DNA from: Dyadobacter sp. CY343
GTDB lineage: Bacteria > Bacteroidota > Bacteroidia > Cytophagales > Spirosomataceae
DNA length: 64,000 nt
Direction of reading: 5' to 3'
Assembly: GCF_021390335.1 (NCBI RefSeq)
Contig: NZ_JAJUXK010000004.1
Location: 496,001 to 560,000 of the forward strand
Part shown: positions 1 to 10,259 of the stretch, piece by piece
Numbering within the stretch: position 1 is the first letter of the stretch
How the letters are laid out: each line of letters starts with the position of its first letter
Program-made: the position numbers and the translations under genes
The notes under the pieces: model-generated
The model's input: the letters and a program-made list of their open reading frames with translations, nothing else
What the model was told of the DNA's origin: nothing
Database searches by the model: none

Positions 1-1112
1 AGCTCCTTCCGCTCCCGCTCCGATTGTTCAATTCTCTTCTTTAATGCGTCCCTGGATTCAGGATGTTTGTGCAGATAATTGTCCAGCTGCTCTTTTACAA
101 AATCATTGACGAAGGTGCGGACTGTGGTACTGTTCGGGTCAGGCGTGATCGTACTGGATCCCAGTTTTGTTTTGGTTTGAGATTCAAATACAGGTTCCTG
201 CACGCGGATCGCCACAGCGGCACTGATCGACGAGCGAATATCTTCCGGCGCATAATCTTTGCCAAAATGCTCTCTCACAGCCCGCACTACTGCTTCCCGG
301 AAAGCCACGAGGTGCGTTCCGCCTTGCGTGGTGTACTGGCCGTTTACAAAAGAATAATATTCTTCCCCATATTGGTTACCGTGCGTCATCGCAAACTCGA
401 TATCCTCTCCTTTTAAATGTATGATTGGATAGCGAATCGATTCTGCATCCGTTTTGCTTTTCAGCAGGTCGAGCAGGCCGTTTTGGGAGATATATTTTTC
501 TCCATTGAAATTAACTGTCAACCCCGCATTCAGATAGCAGTAGTTCCAGATCATGCTATCCAGGTACTGCGGAATGTATTTGAAGTTCTTAAAGATGCTC
601 GAATCCGGCTCAAATAAAGTATGTGTGCCGTTTCGCTGGTTGGAAGGCTGCTCTTTTGATTCACGCAGCAAAGCTCCCTGCTCAAACTCAGCGACTTTTG
701 ATTTCCCGTCGCGGAACGATTGTACCTTGAAATATTGGGAAAGCGCATTTACCGCCTTGGTACCTACCCCATTCAAGCCGACCGATTTTTGAAACGCGCC
801 GGAATCATATTTCCCGCCTGTATTAATTTTCGAAACACAATCCACCACTTTTCCCAGCGGGATACCTCTTCCATAGTCCCGTACTTCCACCCGATGCTCC
901 GAAATTTTGATCTCGATGGTCTTTCCATTACCCATCATATGTTCATCGATGGAGTTATCGACGATTTCCTTGACTAATACGTAAATACCATCATCAATAG
1001 ACGAGCCGTCCCCTAATTTTCCAATATACATCCCCGGCCTTAATCGTATGTGCTCCTTCCAATCCAGCGATCTGATACTATCCTCGTTGTATTGAACGTT
1101 TGTACTTTCCAT
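1..1112 (-). CDS. parE: DNA topoisomerase IV subunit B, N-terminal part (runs off the left edge)
   Basis: ATPase subunit of the type IIA topoisomerase that decatenates chromosomes. The 370 visible residues cover the GHKL ATPase and the start of the transducer domain. Near the N-terminus is the [12 protein letters not shown] stretch typical of Bacteroidota ParE, followed by the Mg/ATP-binding EIVDNSIDE motif, DYGRGIP and the lid [14 protein letters not shown]. The transducer QTKTKLG loop lies near the truncated edge. The start is the ATG at 1112, the first Met before the conserved region. The C-terminal TOPRIM part lies outside the window. GyrB is the alternative, but the N-terminal sequence fits ParE better. 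Divergent from the polysaccharide locus. Confidence 0.88.
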   Translation of the reverse strand, partial: MESTNVQYNEDSIRSLDWKEHIRLRPGMYIGKLGDGSSIDDGIYVLVKEIVDNSIDEHMMGNGKTIEIKISEHRVEVRDYGRGIPLGKVVDCVSKINTGGKYDSGAFQKSVGLNGVGTKAVNALSQYFKVQSFRDGKSKVAEFEQGALLRESKEQPSNQRNGTHTLFEPDSSIFKNFKYIPQYLDSMIWNYCYLNAGLTVNFNGEKYISQNGLLDLLKSKTDAESIRYPIIHLKGEDIEFAMTHGNQYGEEYYSFVNGQYTTQGGTHLVAFREAVVRAVREHFGKDYAPEDIRSSISAAVAIRVQEPVFESQTKTKLGSSTITPDPNSTTVRTFVNDFVKEQLDNYLHKHPESRDALKKRIEQSERERKE

Positions 1113-1176
1113 TTTTATAATTATTCTTTTAGTCGTATTTCTGAATTTGAATATTGTATTTTAATAATTTCAGTTT

Positions 1177-1202
1177 TTTGTCGTTAGGCTGTTATACCTT
1201 TG
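1177..1202 (+). promoter_or_regulatory. Candidate Bacteroidota promoter upstream of the polysaccharide locus
   Basis: A TACCTTTG box (1195-1202) matches the Bacteroidota -7 consensus TAnnTTTG. A TTTG (1177-1180) lies upstream, but the 14-base spacing is shorter than the usual 17-21. If real, it gives a leader of roughly 130-170 bases before the SLBB gene. The rest of 1113-1379 shows nothing else recognisable. Confidence 0.35.
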
Positions 1203-1379
1203 CGCGGATAACAAGAGCCCGATTACTAGAATTTGTTTAAAAATAGGAAAAATCTAATTTACTTTGCTATTACATACACATCCAAATACGACGCTGCCCG
1301 GATTCCAAAATCAAAAATAGTAGTCTAAAAGATAGGTTTCATGGATTTTCAGCATTTCAATAGTACAATAATTCTTCAT

Positions 1380-3914
1380 ATGAACAGATTCAGATTTACT
1401 AAAAGTTATAATTCCTTATTTCTTTATTTTCTGACTTTTCTCATTTCTCTGCCAGCAATATCTCAGGTAACACCCTCAGCTCCAACAATTCAGGCTCCTG
1501 CCTCTCAAGGATCTCAGGGAGGCACGCAGCAAACCGGACCGAGAAGTACCACAACGGGAGGTCAGCAAGGCAATACTCAGGGAAACCCAAATGCACCTCA
1601 ATCGGGTCAACAAAATGGTCAACAGCCTGGTAATCAACAAGGAAACCAGCAGGGAAATGACAGCCAGTCTAACGATAAAAGCAAAAATCCAGCCAATCAG
1701 AATGGCCAAAATGGCGAACAGAACAGTGACCAGAGCAAGGTTAATACCTCCACTTCCACCACACTGACACCCGAAGAACAGGAAAAAGAAGCATTCCGCC
1801 AGAAGATATACGGTTACTCTATTTTTGCCAATAAGAATCTGGATCCAATCCCTGATTTACAGATCGCTACACCTACCAACTATGTGGTTGGGCCTGGTGA
1901 TGAGCTGAACATTTACATTTATAACTACGCAGAAAGTACTTATGAAGGCGTGGTGAACAAGGACGGGAATATCCTAATTCCAAGGGTCGGACCGGTGCAG
2001 GTTGCAGGGCGCACGATCGAGGAAATCAGGAAAATTTTGATCGATAAATTTGCCAAGTTCGTTCCGGGGCTACTCGGCAGCGGAGGCACCACAGCCCGTA
2101 CCAAATTGATGGTAACCCTTGGGAATATCCGCTCAGTGAAGGTATTTGTGACCGGGGAAGTAATTAATCCCGGAACATATGAGGTATCATCGCTTTCATC
2201 TGCATTCAATGCGCTTTACCAGGCCGGCGGGCCGAATGAAATTGGATCTTTCCGTGATGTGCGTGTAGTGCGGGCTGGAAAGGTAGTGTCGCATATGGAT
2301 ATCTACGATTACCTTGTTAACGGTAAGATTGAAGGAGATATACGGGTTCAGGACAATGACAATATTGTAGTTGGCTATTATCTGAAACGTGCGGAGATAA
2401 CTGGTATGGTTAAACGTCCGGGTATTTACGAATTGAAAACTGAGGAAAAGCTGGGTGATGTTATTAAGTATTCAGGTGGATTCCAGGATAAGGCTTATCG
2501 CGAAAGACTTAAAATCCAGCGGATTACTTCTAAGGAAAGAAAGCTGCTGGACGTTTCGGAAAGCGAATATGAGAATTTCGAAATCGCGACTGGTGACTCT
2601 ATTAATGTAGGTACCGTTTTGGATCGCTACGAAAATATTGTGACGATTGAAGGAGCAGTAATGCGCCCGGGTGATTTTTCGCTAGACAGCAGCCCTACTC
2701 TTAAAAAACTGATTGAAAATGCGCAGGGATTAAGAGAAGACGCTTTTGCAGGCCGGATCAATGTATTGAGAACAAGAGACGATCTGACTCTACAGAGTAT
2801 CCCGATGAATTACGTGGATCTGATCAATAATGTAGTTCCCGACCTCATTCTTACCAGACTTGACCAGGTGATTGTTCCGTCCAAATTCGATATGGCTGAA
2901 TCGGCTTATGTGAGTGTGGAAGGCGAGGTTAACAATACGAAGATCGGTATCAACGAAGGCAAGTTTCCATATACTTCCGAAATGACGCTGGAAGACGCAC
3001 TTGTTCAGGCTGGCGGTCTCCGCGAGTCGGCTTATACCTCTGAGGTAGAAGTTGTTAGGCGCAAGCGAAACGGTGTTGCGGGTACTGCCAATGCGCAGAT
3101 ATCGGAGGTTTTTAAGTTCGACCTGAACAGAGACTTATCACTTGGCGCTAAAGCGACTAATTTCCGTCTCCTTCCATTTGACCAGATCATTGTCAGGAAA
3201 TCGCCGAATTATGTAGAACAGCAAACTGTATTTGTCGAAGGTGAAGTACTGGTAACCGGACCGTACACGATCATTAACAAAAACGACAAGATCAGCGACA
3301 TTATCAAAAGATCAGGCGGGTTGACGGAGCTTGCGTATCCTGAGGGAGCAACCTTACTTCGCCGCACGATCGTGAGAGACCTGGAAGAGCCTACTGACTT
3401 TGAACAGGCGGAGATCACTGAAAATAGTATCAAGAAAGGTACAATCCTCGGTGACGTTCCTAATGTCAAGGAAGAGAAAATTGGTATTGTGTTGAAAAAT
3501 ATCCTGAAAAACCCAGGATCATTCGAAGACCTGATCGTACAGGAAGGAGATATTATCCGTATTCCAAAACGTCTGGAAACAGTTCAGGTAGCAGGATCGG
3601 TATTGTATCCTACTACGGTTAAGTACGGCAAGGGAATGTCGTTTACGGACTATATTTCTCAGTCGGGTGGCTTTACTGTACAGTCTCTCCGTAAAAGCTC
3701 TTATATTAAATATCCTAACGGAAATATAGACCGGACAAGAAGATTTCTTTTCTTTAACGTTTATCCGAAAGTTGAGCCGGGATCGGAGATTTTTGTACCT
3801 GTAAGAGCTGCTCCTGGGTTGAACACGCAACAGGCTATCTCGACGGCTACCGGCTTGCTGAGCTCGGTTATGGGATTAATAGTAACAGTATTGGCCTTTC
3901 GCTCAATAAGATAA
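1380..3914 (+). CDS. Polysaccharide export outer-membrane protein with multiple SLBB domains
   Basis: Wza/GumB-type protein expected to form the outer-membrane exit channel for a surface polysaccharide. From the ATG at 1380 it begins with a signal peptide (MNRFRFTK, hydrophobic core, cut near AISQ). A roughly 90-residue Gln/Asn/Gly-rich linker follows, then a Poly_export domain (around VVGPGDELNIYIYNY), then about six SLBB-type beta-grasp modules recognisable by repeated V-x-G-x-V-x-x-PG-x-Y phrases. It ends in a hydrophobic helix (TGLLSSVMGLIVTVLAF). An upstream in-frame ATG at 1341 would add 13 residues in front of the signal peptide and is less likely. At about 844 residues it is much longer than enteric Wza because of the extra SLBB modules. 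Its stop overlaps the next start (TAATG), so the two are coupled. Confidence 0.88.
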   Translation: MNRFRFTKSYNSLFLYFLTFLISLPAISQVTPSAPTIQAPASQGSQGGTQQTGPRSTTTGGQQGNTQGNPNAPQSGQQNGQQPGNQQGNQQGNDSQSNDKSKNPANQNGQNGEQNSDQSKVNTSTSTTLTPEEQEKEAFRQKIYGYSIFANKNLDPIPDLQIATPTNYVVGPGDELNIYIYNYAESTYEGVVNKDGNILIPRVGPVQVAGRTIEEIRKILIDKFAKFVPGLLGSGGTTARTKLMVTLGNIRSVKVFVTGEVINPGTYEVSSLSSAFNALYQAGGPNEIGSFRDVRVVRAGKVVSHMDIYDYLVNGKIEGDIRVQDNDNIVVGYYLKRAEITGMVKRPGIYELKTEEKLGDVIKYSGGFQDKAYRERLKIQRITSKERKLLDVSESEYENFEIATGDSINVGTVLDRYENIVTIEGAVMRPGDFSLDSSPTLKKLIENAQGLREDAFAGRINVLRTRDDLTLQSIPMNYVDLINNVVPDLILTRLDQVIVPSKFDMAESAYVSVEGEVNNTKIGINEGKFPYTSEMTLEDALVQAGGLRESAYTSEVEVVRRKRNGVAGTANAQISEVFKFDLNRDLSLGAKATNFRLLPFDQIIVRKSPNYVEQQTVFVEGEVLVTGPYTIINKNDKISDIIKRSGGLTELAYPEGATLLRRTIVRDLEEPTDFEQAEITENSIKKGTILGDVPNVKEEKIGIVLKNILKNPGSFEDLIVQEGDIIRIPKRLETVQVAGSVLYPTTVKYGKGMSFTDYISQSGGFTVQSLRKSSYIKYPNGNIDRTRRFLFFNVYPKVEPGSEIFVPVRAAPGLNTQQAISTATGLLSSVMGLIVTVLAFRSIR

Positions 3915-5011
3915 TGTCTCAAACACTCACCCCTGCGCGACCGCAAGAAATTCCCGATGACGAACTATCTCCGAAGGAAGTAGTTGAAAAAGTTATCGTT
4001 GTTAAAGATGCCATTATCCGGAACTGGAAAATGATCCTATTCTTACCGATCATCGGTTTTGGAATCGGATATGCATTGGATACTTATGTAAAAAAGGCGA
4101 ACAAGTACGAGGCAAACGTAGTGTTTAACTTGGGGGGCGGAAGTAGCCAGGGCGCGGGATTCGGTGAAATGGCCGGGTTACTCGGCCTGGGATCTGCTCC
4201 GGATGCGAACATTTTCACAGGTGAAAACTTCTTCTACTTCGTAAAATCACGTCCTGTCTTAGAACGTAACCTGATGAAGGAGGTAGAGATCAATGGAAAA
4301 AAAGAGATTTTTGCTAACTTTTTTATTGATTCCAGCGGCATCAAAACGTCTGAGTGGGAAGAAAGACCCGATCTGCAAAATTTTCATTTTGTATCGAACG
4401 ATCTGAAAAAACTGGACAGGACTTCCAGGATCATATTGAATGAGATCGTTAAAAAGGCTGGCGACGCAACGGAGATCGCTTCACTGGATCGTAAATCTTC
4501 ATTTATTTCGATATCAACCCTCATGGAAAATGAGGCACTGGCAGGTATGTGGGTAACTACACTCCTGAAAACAGTCGAAGAAATGTATACTGAGAACCAG
4601 ACGCAGAAAACCAGAAAGACACTTCGTCTCCTGCAACACCGGGCCGATTCACTAGCGAGCGTACTCGGTATTGCTGAGCATAAACTGGCAAGACAAATGG
4701 ATTACAGCTCGCAAATCATGCTGCCGGAAGCCAAGGTTTCTACCAATAGTATGGAGCGAAAATCGACATTCTTGCAGCAGCTTTATTATGAAGCGATGGC
4801 GAACGCAGAAAAAATGCAGATGTCGTTGGTACGTGAAGCCCCACTTTTCACAGAAATTGAAGGCATTAAAGTACCTCTTGATATGAAACAGGAGGATAAG
4901 AGAAATGCGAAGATTGGTGCACTTGCAGGATTAATGATCGCATTGATATTTACATATTTTAGAACAGTATTCAGTACTCCTGCTACCACAGTCAGGGTAG
5001 AACGAGCGTAA
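3914..5011 (+). CDS. Wzz/GumC-type chain-length determinant (polysaccharide co-polymerase)
   Basis: Inner-membrane polysaccharide co-polymerase thought to set chain length and link the exporter to the outer-membrane channel. It has the Wzz layout: a short cytosolic N-terminus, TM1 near residues 37-58 (ILFLPIIGFGIGYALD), a periplasmic domain with a late coiled-coil region (around TRKTLRLLQHRADSLASVLG), and TM2 near the C-terminus (IGALAGLMIALIFTYF). No C-terminal tyrosine-kinase domain is present, so it is the kinase-less form. Translationally coupled to the SLBB gene upstream and 4 bases ahead of the ABC permease. Confidence 0.82.
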   Translation: MSQTLTPARPQEIPDDELSPKEVVEKVIVVKDAIIRNWKMILFLPIIGFGIGYALDTYVKKANKYEANVVFNLGGGSSQGAGFGEMAGLLGLGSAPDANIFTGENFFYFVKSRPVLERNLMKEVEINGKKEIFANFFIDSSGIKTSEWEERPDLQNFHFVSNDLKKLDRTSRIILNEIVKKAGDATEIASLDRKSSFISISTLMENEALAGMWVTTLLKTVEEMYTENQTQKTRKTLRLLQHRADSLASVLGIAEHKLARQMDYSSQIMLPEAKVSTNSMERKSTFLQQLYYEAMANAEKMQMSLVREAPLFTEIEGIKVPLDMKQEDKRNAKIGALAGLMIALIFTYFRTVFSTPATTVRVERA

Positions 5012-5015
5012 AAAA

Positions 5016-5849
5016 ATGGCGGCGCAACACACGACTACAATTAAGGCAGGCGGTTCTGAAAAGGACTATTGGAAAGATCTCTGGCTGCACAGACAATTAC
5101 TTTGGATTTTATCCAAAAGGGATATCTCAGTTCGTTACAAACAAACGTTACTGGGTGTCGCCTGGAGTGTGCTCCGGCCGTTTATGACGATGACTGTTAT
5201 GGTTTTCGTATTCAGTTATGTGGCTAAAATAGACAGCGATCCTGGTGTCCCCTACCCTTTAATGGTATTGAGCGGACTTACGATCTGGACATTCTTCTCG
5301 AATACATTTCAGCAGATCAGCAATAGTATTTTGCTCAATTCAAACCTGGTATCGAAAGTATATTTCCCACGGTTACTCATGCCGCTCAGCTCTATCGCCG
5401 TCGGTTTTGTAGATTTTTTGATCGCACTCGGCATATTTATCGTACTTACTCCATTCTTTGACTACACGATAAGCTGGCAGATCATATACATTCCTTTCTT
5501 TGTTTTACTTACATTTATTACATCGATGGGCTTCGGATTGTTCTTTGCAGTGCTGAACGTTCGTTTTCGTGATATCGGCCAGTTAATTCCGTTTTTAATC
5601 CAGGTTGGCATGTACGTGCTGCCGGTTGCCTATCCAAGCTCGCTTGTGAAAGACACCTGGTTTGAAAAATATTACAACCTAAATCCCCTTGTGGGCATTA
5701 TCGGCGGGTTCCGCTGGTGCCTGCTGGGAGAAAAATCGTATTTTAATCCACAAAGTTTGTACTCGACGGTGATCATTTCCTTTTCGATTCTCATATTATC
5801 TTTGATTTATTTTCGAAGAAAAGAGAACACGTTTGTTGATCACATTTGA
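5016..5849 (+). CDS. ABC-2 type polysaccharide export permease (Wzm-like)
   Basis: Membrane subunit of an ABC exporter for undecaprenol-linked polysaccharide. The protein (277 residues) has the ABC2_membrane layout: a soluble N-terminus with the family phrase SVRYKQTLLGVAWSVLRP just before TM1, then six hydrophobic segments. Length matches Wzm/TagG/KpsM permeases (about 260-280). The paired ATPase is 16 bases downstream. A conserved-looking late segment, YYNLNPLVGIIGGFRWCLLG, also fits the family. Confidence 0.9.
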   Translation: MAAQHTTTIKAGGSEKDYWKDLWLHRQLLWILSKRDISVRYKQTLLGVAWSVLRPFMTMTVMVFVFSYVAKIDSDPGVPYPLMVLSGLTIWTFFSNTFQQISNSILLNSNLVSKVYFPRLLMPLSSIAVGFVDFLIALGIFIVLTPFFDYTISWQIIYIPFFVLLTFITSMGFGLFFAVLNVRFRDIGQLIPFLIQVGMYVLPVAYPSSLVKDTWFEKYYNLNPLVGIIGGFRWCLLGEKSYFNPQSLYSTVIISFSILILSLIYFRRKENTFVDHI

Positions 5850-5865
5850 AAAATTACGCTAAGGC

Positions 5866-7125
5866 ATGCCTGTAATTGTAGCTGAAAATATCAGTAAGAA
5901 ATATATCATCGACCACCAGCGCAAAAGTGGGTCCTCGGGCCTGCGTGATGTTGTTTCGGAGACGGTCGATAAACTATTTTCAAGAAAGGAAGCGCAGGAC
6001 GATTTTTCAGAGAAAGAAGAATTCTGGGCGCTGAAGGACATTAATTTCAGCATCGACCAGGGCGACCGTATCGGTATTGTTGGTCATAATGGAGCAGGGA
6101 AATCAACTCTGCTCAAAATTCTCAGCCGCATTACCGAACCGAGTACGGGCCAGATCAAGATCGAAGGCCGTATTGCCAGCTTGCTCGAAGTAGGAACAGG
6201 TTTCCACCCGGAGCTAACCGGAAGAGAGAATATCTTTCTGAATGGCGCGATCCTGGGAATGGCGAAAAGTGAGATCCGCGAATCTTTTGACGCGATCGTC
6301 GATTTCGCCGGCGTTGAAAAATTTCTCGATACACCTGTCAAAAGATATTCTTCGGGTATGTACGTGAGATTGGGTTTCGCCATCGCAGCTCACCTTAATC
6401 CTGAGATCCTGATTGTTGACGAAGTTCTGGCAGTTGGAGATACTGAATTTCAAAAGAAGTGTCTTGGTAAAATGCGGGACGTTTCGGAAAGCGGTCGTAC
6501 GCTGATATTTGTTAGCCACAACCTGACCGCTATTCAGGCACTTTGCAATAAATCGTTTTATTTTGAAAAAGGACGGTTGATCGACCAGGGTGAAACGACG
6601 CATATCGTTACCAACTACCTCAGCAAAGTATCACACAAAAGTCTCGACAAACATTGGGACACTATTGAAAGTGCGCCAGGAAACGATCAGGTACGTGTGA
6701 AACGCTTCAAATTATTTCCTGAGTATCAGGACGATCTGAACCATATTGACGTGCGGACACCTATCAATTTCCAGTTCGAATTCTGGAATCTGGTAGAAGG
6801 CGCAAACCTGAACCTGAGTATGCATTTATACACCTTTACCGGTGAATGTATATTCAATGTGGGCACACAATCCGAAAGCTTCCCAAAAGGGTTGGTGACC
6901 GGAACCTGCGAACTGCCAGGAAATTTCCTGAACGACGGCTCGTATGTGGTTTCCATGATGATCGTAAAGGACACAAGTACAGTGCTTTACAACATGGAAG
7001 AAGCCCTGGTATTTGATATTGAGGACTACCGTGAAAATGTTACCTGGTATGGCAAATGGCCCGGATATATTCGCCCTCAACTTAATTTTTCCATTCGCCA
7101 AACTGAACACGTAGTGAATGATTAA
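5866..7125 (+). CDS. ABC polysaccharide exporter ATPase with C-terminal glycan-binding domain (Wzt-like)
   Basis: Nucleotide-binding subunit pairing with the preceding permease. Walker A is GHNGAGKST (about residues 73-81), the signature is YSSGMYVRLGFAIA, Walker B is ILIVDEVLAVGD and the switch His is in FVSHN. After the ATPase (about 245 residues) there is a beta-rich extension of roughly 170 residues of the Wzt_C type. In O9a-type systems this extension recognises the modified chain end, so it suggests selectivity for a particular terminus here. The 3' end overlaps the aminotransferase start by 8 bases. Confidence 0.92.
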   Translation: MPVIVAENISKKYIIDHQRKSGSSGLRDVVSETVDKLFSRKEAQDDFSEKEEFWALKDINFSIDQGDRIGIVGHNGAGKSTLLKILSRITEPSTGQIKIEGRIASLLEVGTGFHPELTGRENIFLNGAILGMAKSEIRESFDAIVDFAGVEKFLDTPVKRYSSGMYVRLGFAIAAHLNPEILIVDEVLAVGDTEFQKKCLGKMRDVSESGRTLIFVSHNLTAIQALCNKSFYFEKGRLIDQGETTHIVTNYLSKVSHKSLDKHWDTIESAPGNDQVRVKRFKLFPEYQDDLNHIDVRTPINFQFEFWNLVEGANLNLSMHLYTFTGECIFNVGTQSESFPKGLVTGTCELPGNFLNDGSYVVSMMIVKDTSTVLYNMEEALVFDIEDYRENVTWYGKWPGYIRPQLNFSIRQTEHVVND

Positions 7126-8200
7126 TGTCACTAAAACCTTTTTGCCTGACAAGGAGGAGTACATCAAGTATGTCCACGAAATATGGGACCGCGGATACAT
7201 TACCAACAACGGGCCTGTATTACAGCAGCTTGAACAGGAACTGAAAGACTATCTCAACGTCGATCACCTTTATTTTTGTGGAAACGGGACGATCGTTCTT
7301 CAAATTGCGATCAAAGCGCTTGAATTAAAAGGAGAAATTATTACAACCCCCTTTTCTTACTGCGCGACTTCCAATGCAATCCTTTGGGAGAATTGCACGC
7401 CCGTTTTTGTAGACATTGACGCTCAAACATTTAATATAGATCCGACCCTCATCGAGGCGTCGATCACCCCGGCAACTTCTGCTATCCTTGCAACCCACGT
7501 TTACGGGAATCCCTGTGATATTGAAGCGATTGAAGCTGTGGCCAAAAAGCACAATCTCAAAGTCATTTATGACGCTGCGCACGCATTTGGCGTGACTTAC
7601 AAAGGTAAATCGCTCCTTTCTTACGGTGATATCAGTACATGCAGCTTTCACGCAACAAAAGTTTTTCACACGATTGAAGGCGGGGCGTTGATATCAAATC
7701 ATCCTGAACTGGACAAAAAGCTGCACTTGCTGCGCGCGTTCGGTCACCAGGGCGACGACCTTTATTTGTATGCAGGCATCAATGGTAAAAATTCAGAATT
7801 TCACGCCGCAATGGGGCTGGTGAATTTGCCTCAGGTACCAAATATTATCCAGGCAAGGAAAGAAGTTTTTGAAGCCTACGATAGTTTGCTGAACTGGGAT
7901 GTTCTTTCCAAACCGTTGATCAGCAGTGATATAGAATACAACTACGCCTATTATCCTGTTGTATTTCCTTCAGAGGAAATGATGTTCCGTGTAATGGATG
8001 CTTTGCGTGAGCAGGAAATTATTCCGCGCCGCTACTTTTTTCCTTCTTTGAATACCCTTTCTTTTATGCCGCGGCAATTTGCTTGTCCGGTTTCTGAGGA
8101 TATCGCATTAAGAGTGTTAAGTTTGCCTTTATACGTCGGCCTGCCTTACTCAGACATCGAGCGCATATCCGGCATTATCAACGGTCATTTATCACCATAA
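7118..8200 (+). CDS. DegT/DnrJ/EryC1/StrS family sugar aminotransferase
   Basis: PLP-dependent enzyme expected to aminate a nucleotide-linked keto-sugar for this polysaccharide. The family phrases are seen in order: PFSYCATSNAI (binding loop), DAAHAFGVTYKG (Asp that contacts the PLP pyridine) and CSFHATKVFHTIEGG, whose Lys should form the Schiff base. Length (360 residues) is normal. It sits directly after the exporter ATPase, with a WbqC-like and a PglD-like protein nearby, which fits synthesis of an N-acylated amino sugar. The exact substrate cannot be read from sequence. Confidence 0.9.
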   Translation: MINVTKTFLPDKEEYIKYVHEIWDRGYITNNGPVLQQLEQELKDYLNVDHLYFCGNGTIVLQIAIKALELKGEIITTPFSYCATSNAILWENCTPVFVDIDAQTFNIDPTLIEASITPATSAILATHVYGNPCDIEAIEAVAKKHNLKVIYDAAHAFGVTYKGKSLLSYGDISTCSFHATKVFHTIEGGALISNHPELDKKLHLLRAFGHQGDDLYLYAGINGKNSEFHAAMGLVNLPQVPNIIQARKEVFEAYDSLLNWDVLSKPLISSDIEYNYAYYPVVFPSEEMMFRVMDALREQEIIPRRYFFPSLNTLSFMPRQFACPVSEDIALRVLSLPLYVGLPYSDIERISGIINGHLSP

Positions 8201-8204
8201 CCGC

Positions 8205-10253
8205 ATGGTACTCTTTTATTGGCTCGCCTTTTTCCTCTTTTTATACGGTATAGGATTTGTTGCAAAAAAGGTTGCTCAACCCTCTCTCACTGAGTGGCTT
8301 ATTACCTGTTTTGTTCTTTTCGCAGGAAGCATTATTCCCAGTGGTTTTATTCTTTCCGCCCTCGATCTCACCGCCAATGTATACGCGTGGATCTTTGGGA
8401 ATTTCTTCATTCTGCTTCTCCATTTTTTGCTGTGGTCGTATCTAGGTAATGCATCTCCGGGTTACTCTGTTAGGGCAATTATATCAAATAGGTTGACTGT
8501 TTTCAAATCCTGGTCGCGGGAGCTTTCGCCCTATTTAAAGGCCATTTTCCTGATCATGTTCTCGACGTTCGCTTTTATCGCGATCACGAATCTGATCCTG
8601 GTACTTTTTACCGCACCAAATGAATGGGACAGTATGACAGGCCACCTCAACCGGGCCGTGCGCTATATTCAGCATGGAACCATGGCGCATTTTGGTGGGA
8701 CGAACTGGAATATGGATACCTATCCAAAAAGCCTGACAACGATCCAAATTTACAGCTATTTGATCAGCGGGAATTTTGAAAATGCATTCAAGCTGATCCA
8801 CCACCTCTCCTATTACATTTCGCTGGTCGCAGTATTCGGGACATCGCAACGCATAGGCAGAAATTTGTCGGCCAGCTTCTTCTGCGCATTGGCTTACAGC
8901 CTTTTCCTGGACTTTTTAATGCAGGCAATTTCGACGGAAACGGATATTGTGATGACCGCTTACCTGAGTTGTCTGCTCTATTTCCTGTTCACTTACTATT
9001 CCACCCGGGCCAACAAATACCTCTACATCTCCGGAATGGTTTTCGGTATTGTTTTCGGACATAAAGTAACTTTTGCGCTACTATTGCCTTCGGTTTTTGT
9101 GATCATGCTTTATACCGTTTTCCTGGCTCCTGATCTCAAAACGTTCTTTGGTAGATTTGTAAAGCTTGCCGTGTCCATTTTCGTGGCGATGCTCATTTAT
9201 ACTTTCCCAACCGGCTATATCAAAAATATCATGGTTTTCGGCCACCCGATCGGGCCGCCTACTTCTTTAAAACATCAATCTGTTGAAAGAGCCGGATCGG
9301 TATCAAACCTGTTAGAGCAGGGGAGCCGGAATATGGTAAGGTATGCTTACGATTTTTTCAATCTTGATGGTATCCGGAATGCACAGTGGGGTTATAATCT
9401 GAATACTACGATCAGAAAGCCGATTGTTGCGCTTGAAGACAAGCTGCGCATGCGCCTGGACGAAGAGACAGATTTCTCAATCCTCCCTTTTTCGATGCAG
9501 CGTCGGTTCCAGAACTACAATGCGAATCCTTACTGGGGCGTATTTGGTTTTGCGCTGACACTTCCGCTGGTATTACTTGTTTTGGTGCGTGTATTCCGAT
9601 CGCGGGTGCATTGGTTTCTGGCACTAGCATTCTGTCTGCATTTTGCTACGCTCTCCTATTCAGCTCCTTACGATCCTTTTAAAGGGAGGTATTTCATTGA
9701 AACCGGATTATTTGGCGTTCTTTTTCTGCTGCTGCTATTTTCACATCACCGCCTTTCAATTACAAAACCCCGGCGCAATATCTGGAAAGGTTATGTATTG
9801 GTAGTGGTCGGTCTGGCTTGTATTTCTGCGGTGATGTCGGTGTATCTCAATGTACGCTGTCTTCCGTTGCCAGCTTACGGGCACGAATCTGCGCTGAAAA
9901 CAGAGCGCATTGAATTCCAGACTATTGCCCGTCCCGATATCACAAAGGCATACCAGACTTTCGATTCGATTGTGCCGGCGAATGCAACAGTAGCATTAGC
10001 GACTATTAATGATGATTTCGAATATCCCTTGTATGGAGCAGAATTATCACGTAAGCTGATCTCAATTCACCCTTTTGAGAAAGGGCTGAAACCTATTCCC
10101 AAAGAAGCTGACTACCTTTTTTACGCAAGAAGTGTTGTGAACGATACCAGCAAGATCAGGGCTCTGCCTACTGATATCCGCCTGGGCTCAGACACTACAA
10201 TGACCAATCTGGATGTAAAAGGAGAAGATTATTATCTTCGGAAACTCAAATAG
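8205..10253 (+). CDS. Large polytopic membrane protein, probable GT-C type glycosyltransferase
   Basis: 682 residues with about ten or more hydrophobic segments and a soluble C-terminal domain (about the last 130 residues). The first large periplasmic loop contains EWDSMTGHL, placed like the acidic catalytic loop of GT-C enzymes (ArnT/PMT/GT39). A later YDPFKGRYF phrase resembles the conserved P-x-x-x-RY region of that group. It probably transfers a sugar from a polyprenyl-phosphate donor on the periplasmic side. An assembly protein of another kind remains possible. It lies inside the polysaccharide operon, 4 bases after the aminotransferase. Confidence 0.6.
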   Translation: MVLFYWLAFFLFLYGIGFVAKKVAQPSLTEWLITCFVLFAGSIIPSGFILSALDLTANVYAWIFGNFFILLLHFLLWSYLGNASPGYSVRAIISNRLTVFKSWSRELSPYLKAIFLIMFSTFAFIAITNLILVLFTAPNEWDSMTGHLNRAVRYIQHGTMAHFGGTNWNMDTYPKSLTTIQIYSYLISGNFENAFKLIHHLSYYISLVAVFGTSQRIGRNLSASFFCALAYSLFLDFLMQAISTETDIVMTAYLSCLLYFLFTYYSTRANKYLYISGMVFGIVFGHKVTFALLLPSVFVIMLYTVFLAPDLKTFFGRFVKLAVSIFVAMLIYTFPTGYIKNIMVFGHPIGPPTSLKHQSVERAGSVSNLLEQGSRNMVRYAYDFFNLDGIRNAQWGYNLNTTIRKPIVALEDKLRMRLDEETDFSILPFSMQRRFQNYNANPYWGVFGFALTLPLVLLVLVRVFRSRVHWFLALAFCLHFATLSYSAPYDPFKGRYFIETGLFGVLFLLLLFSHHRLSITKPRRNIWKGYVLVVVGLACISAVMSVYLNVRCLPLPAYGHESALKTERIEFQTIARPDITKAYQTFDSIVPANATVALATINDDFEYPLYGAELSRKLISIHPFEKGLKPIPKEADYLFYARSVVNDTSKIRALPTDIRLGSDTTMTNLDVKGEDYYLRKLK

Positions 10254-10259
10254 CTTCAA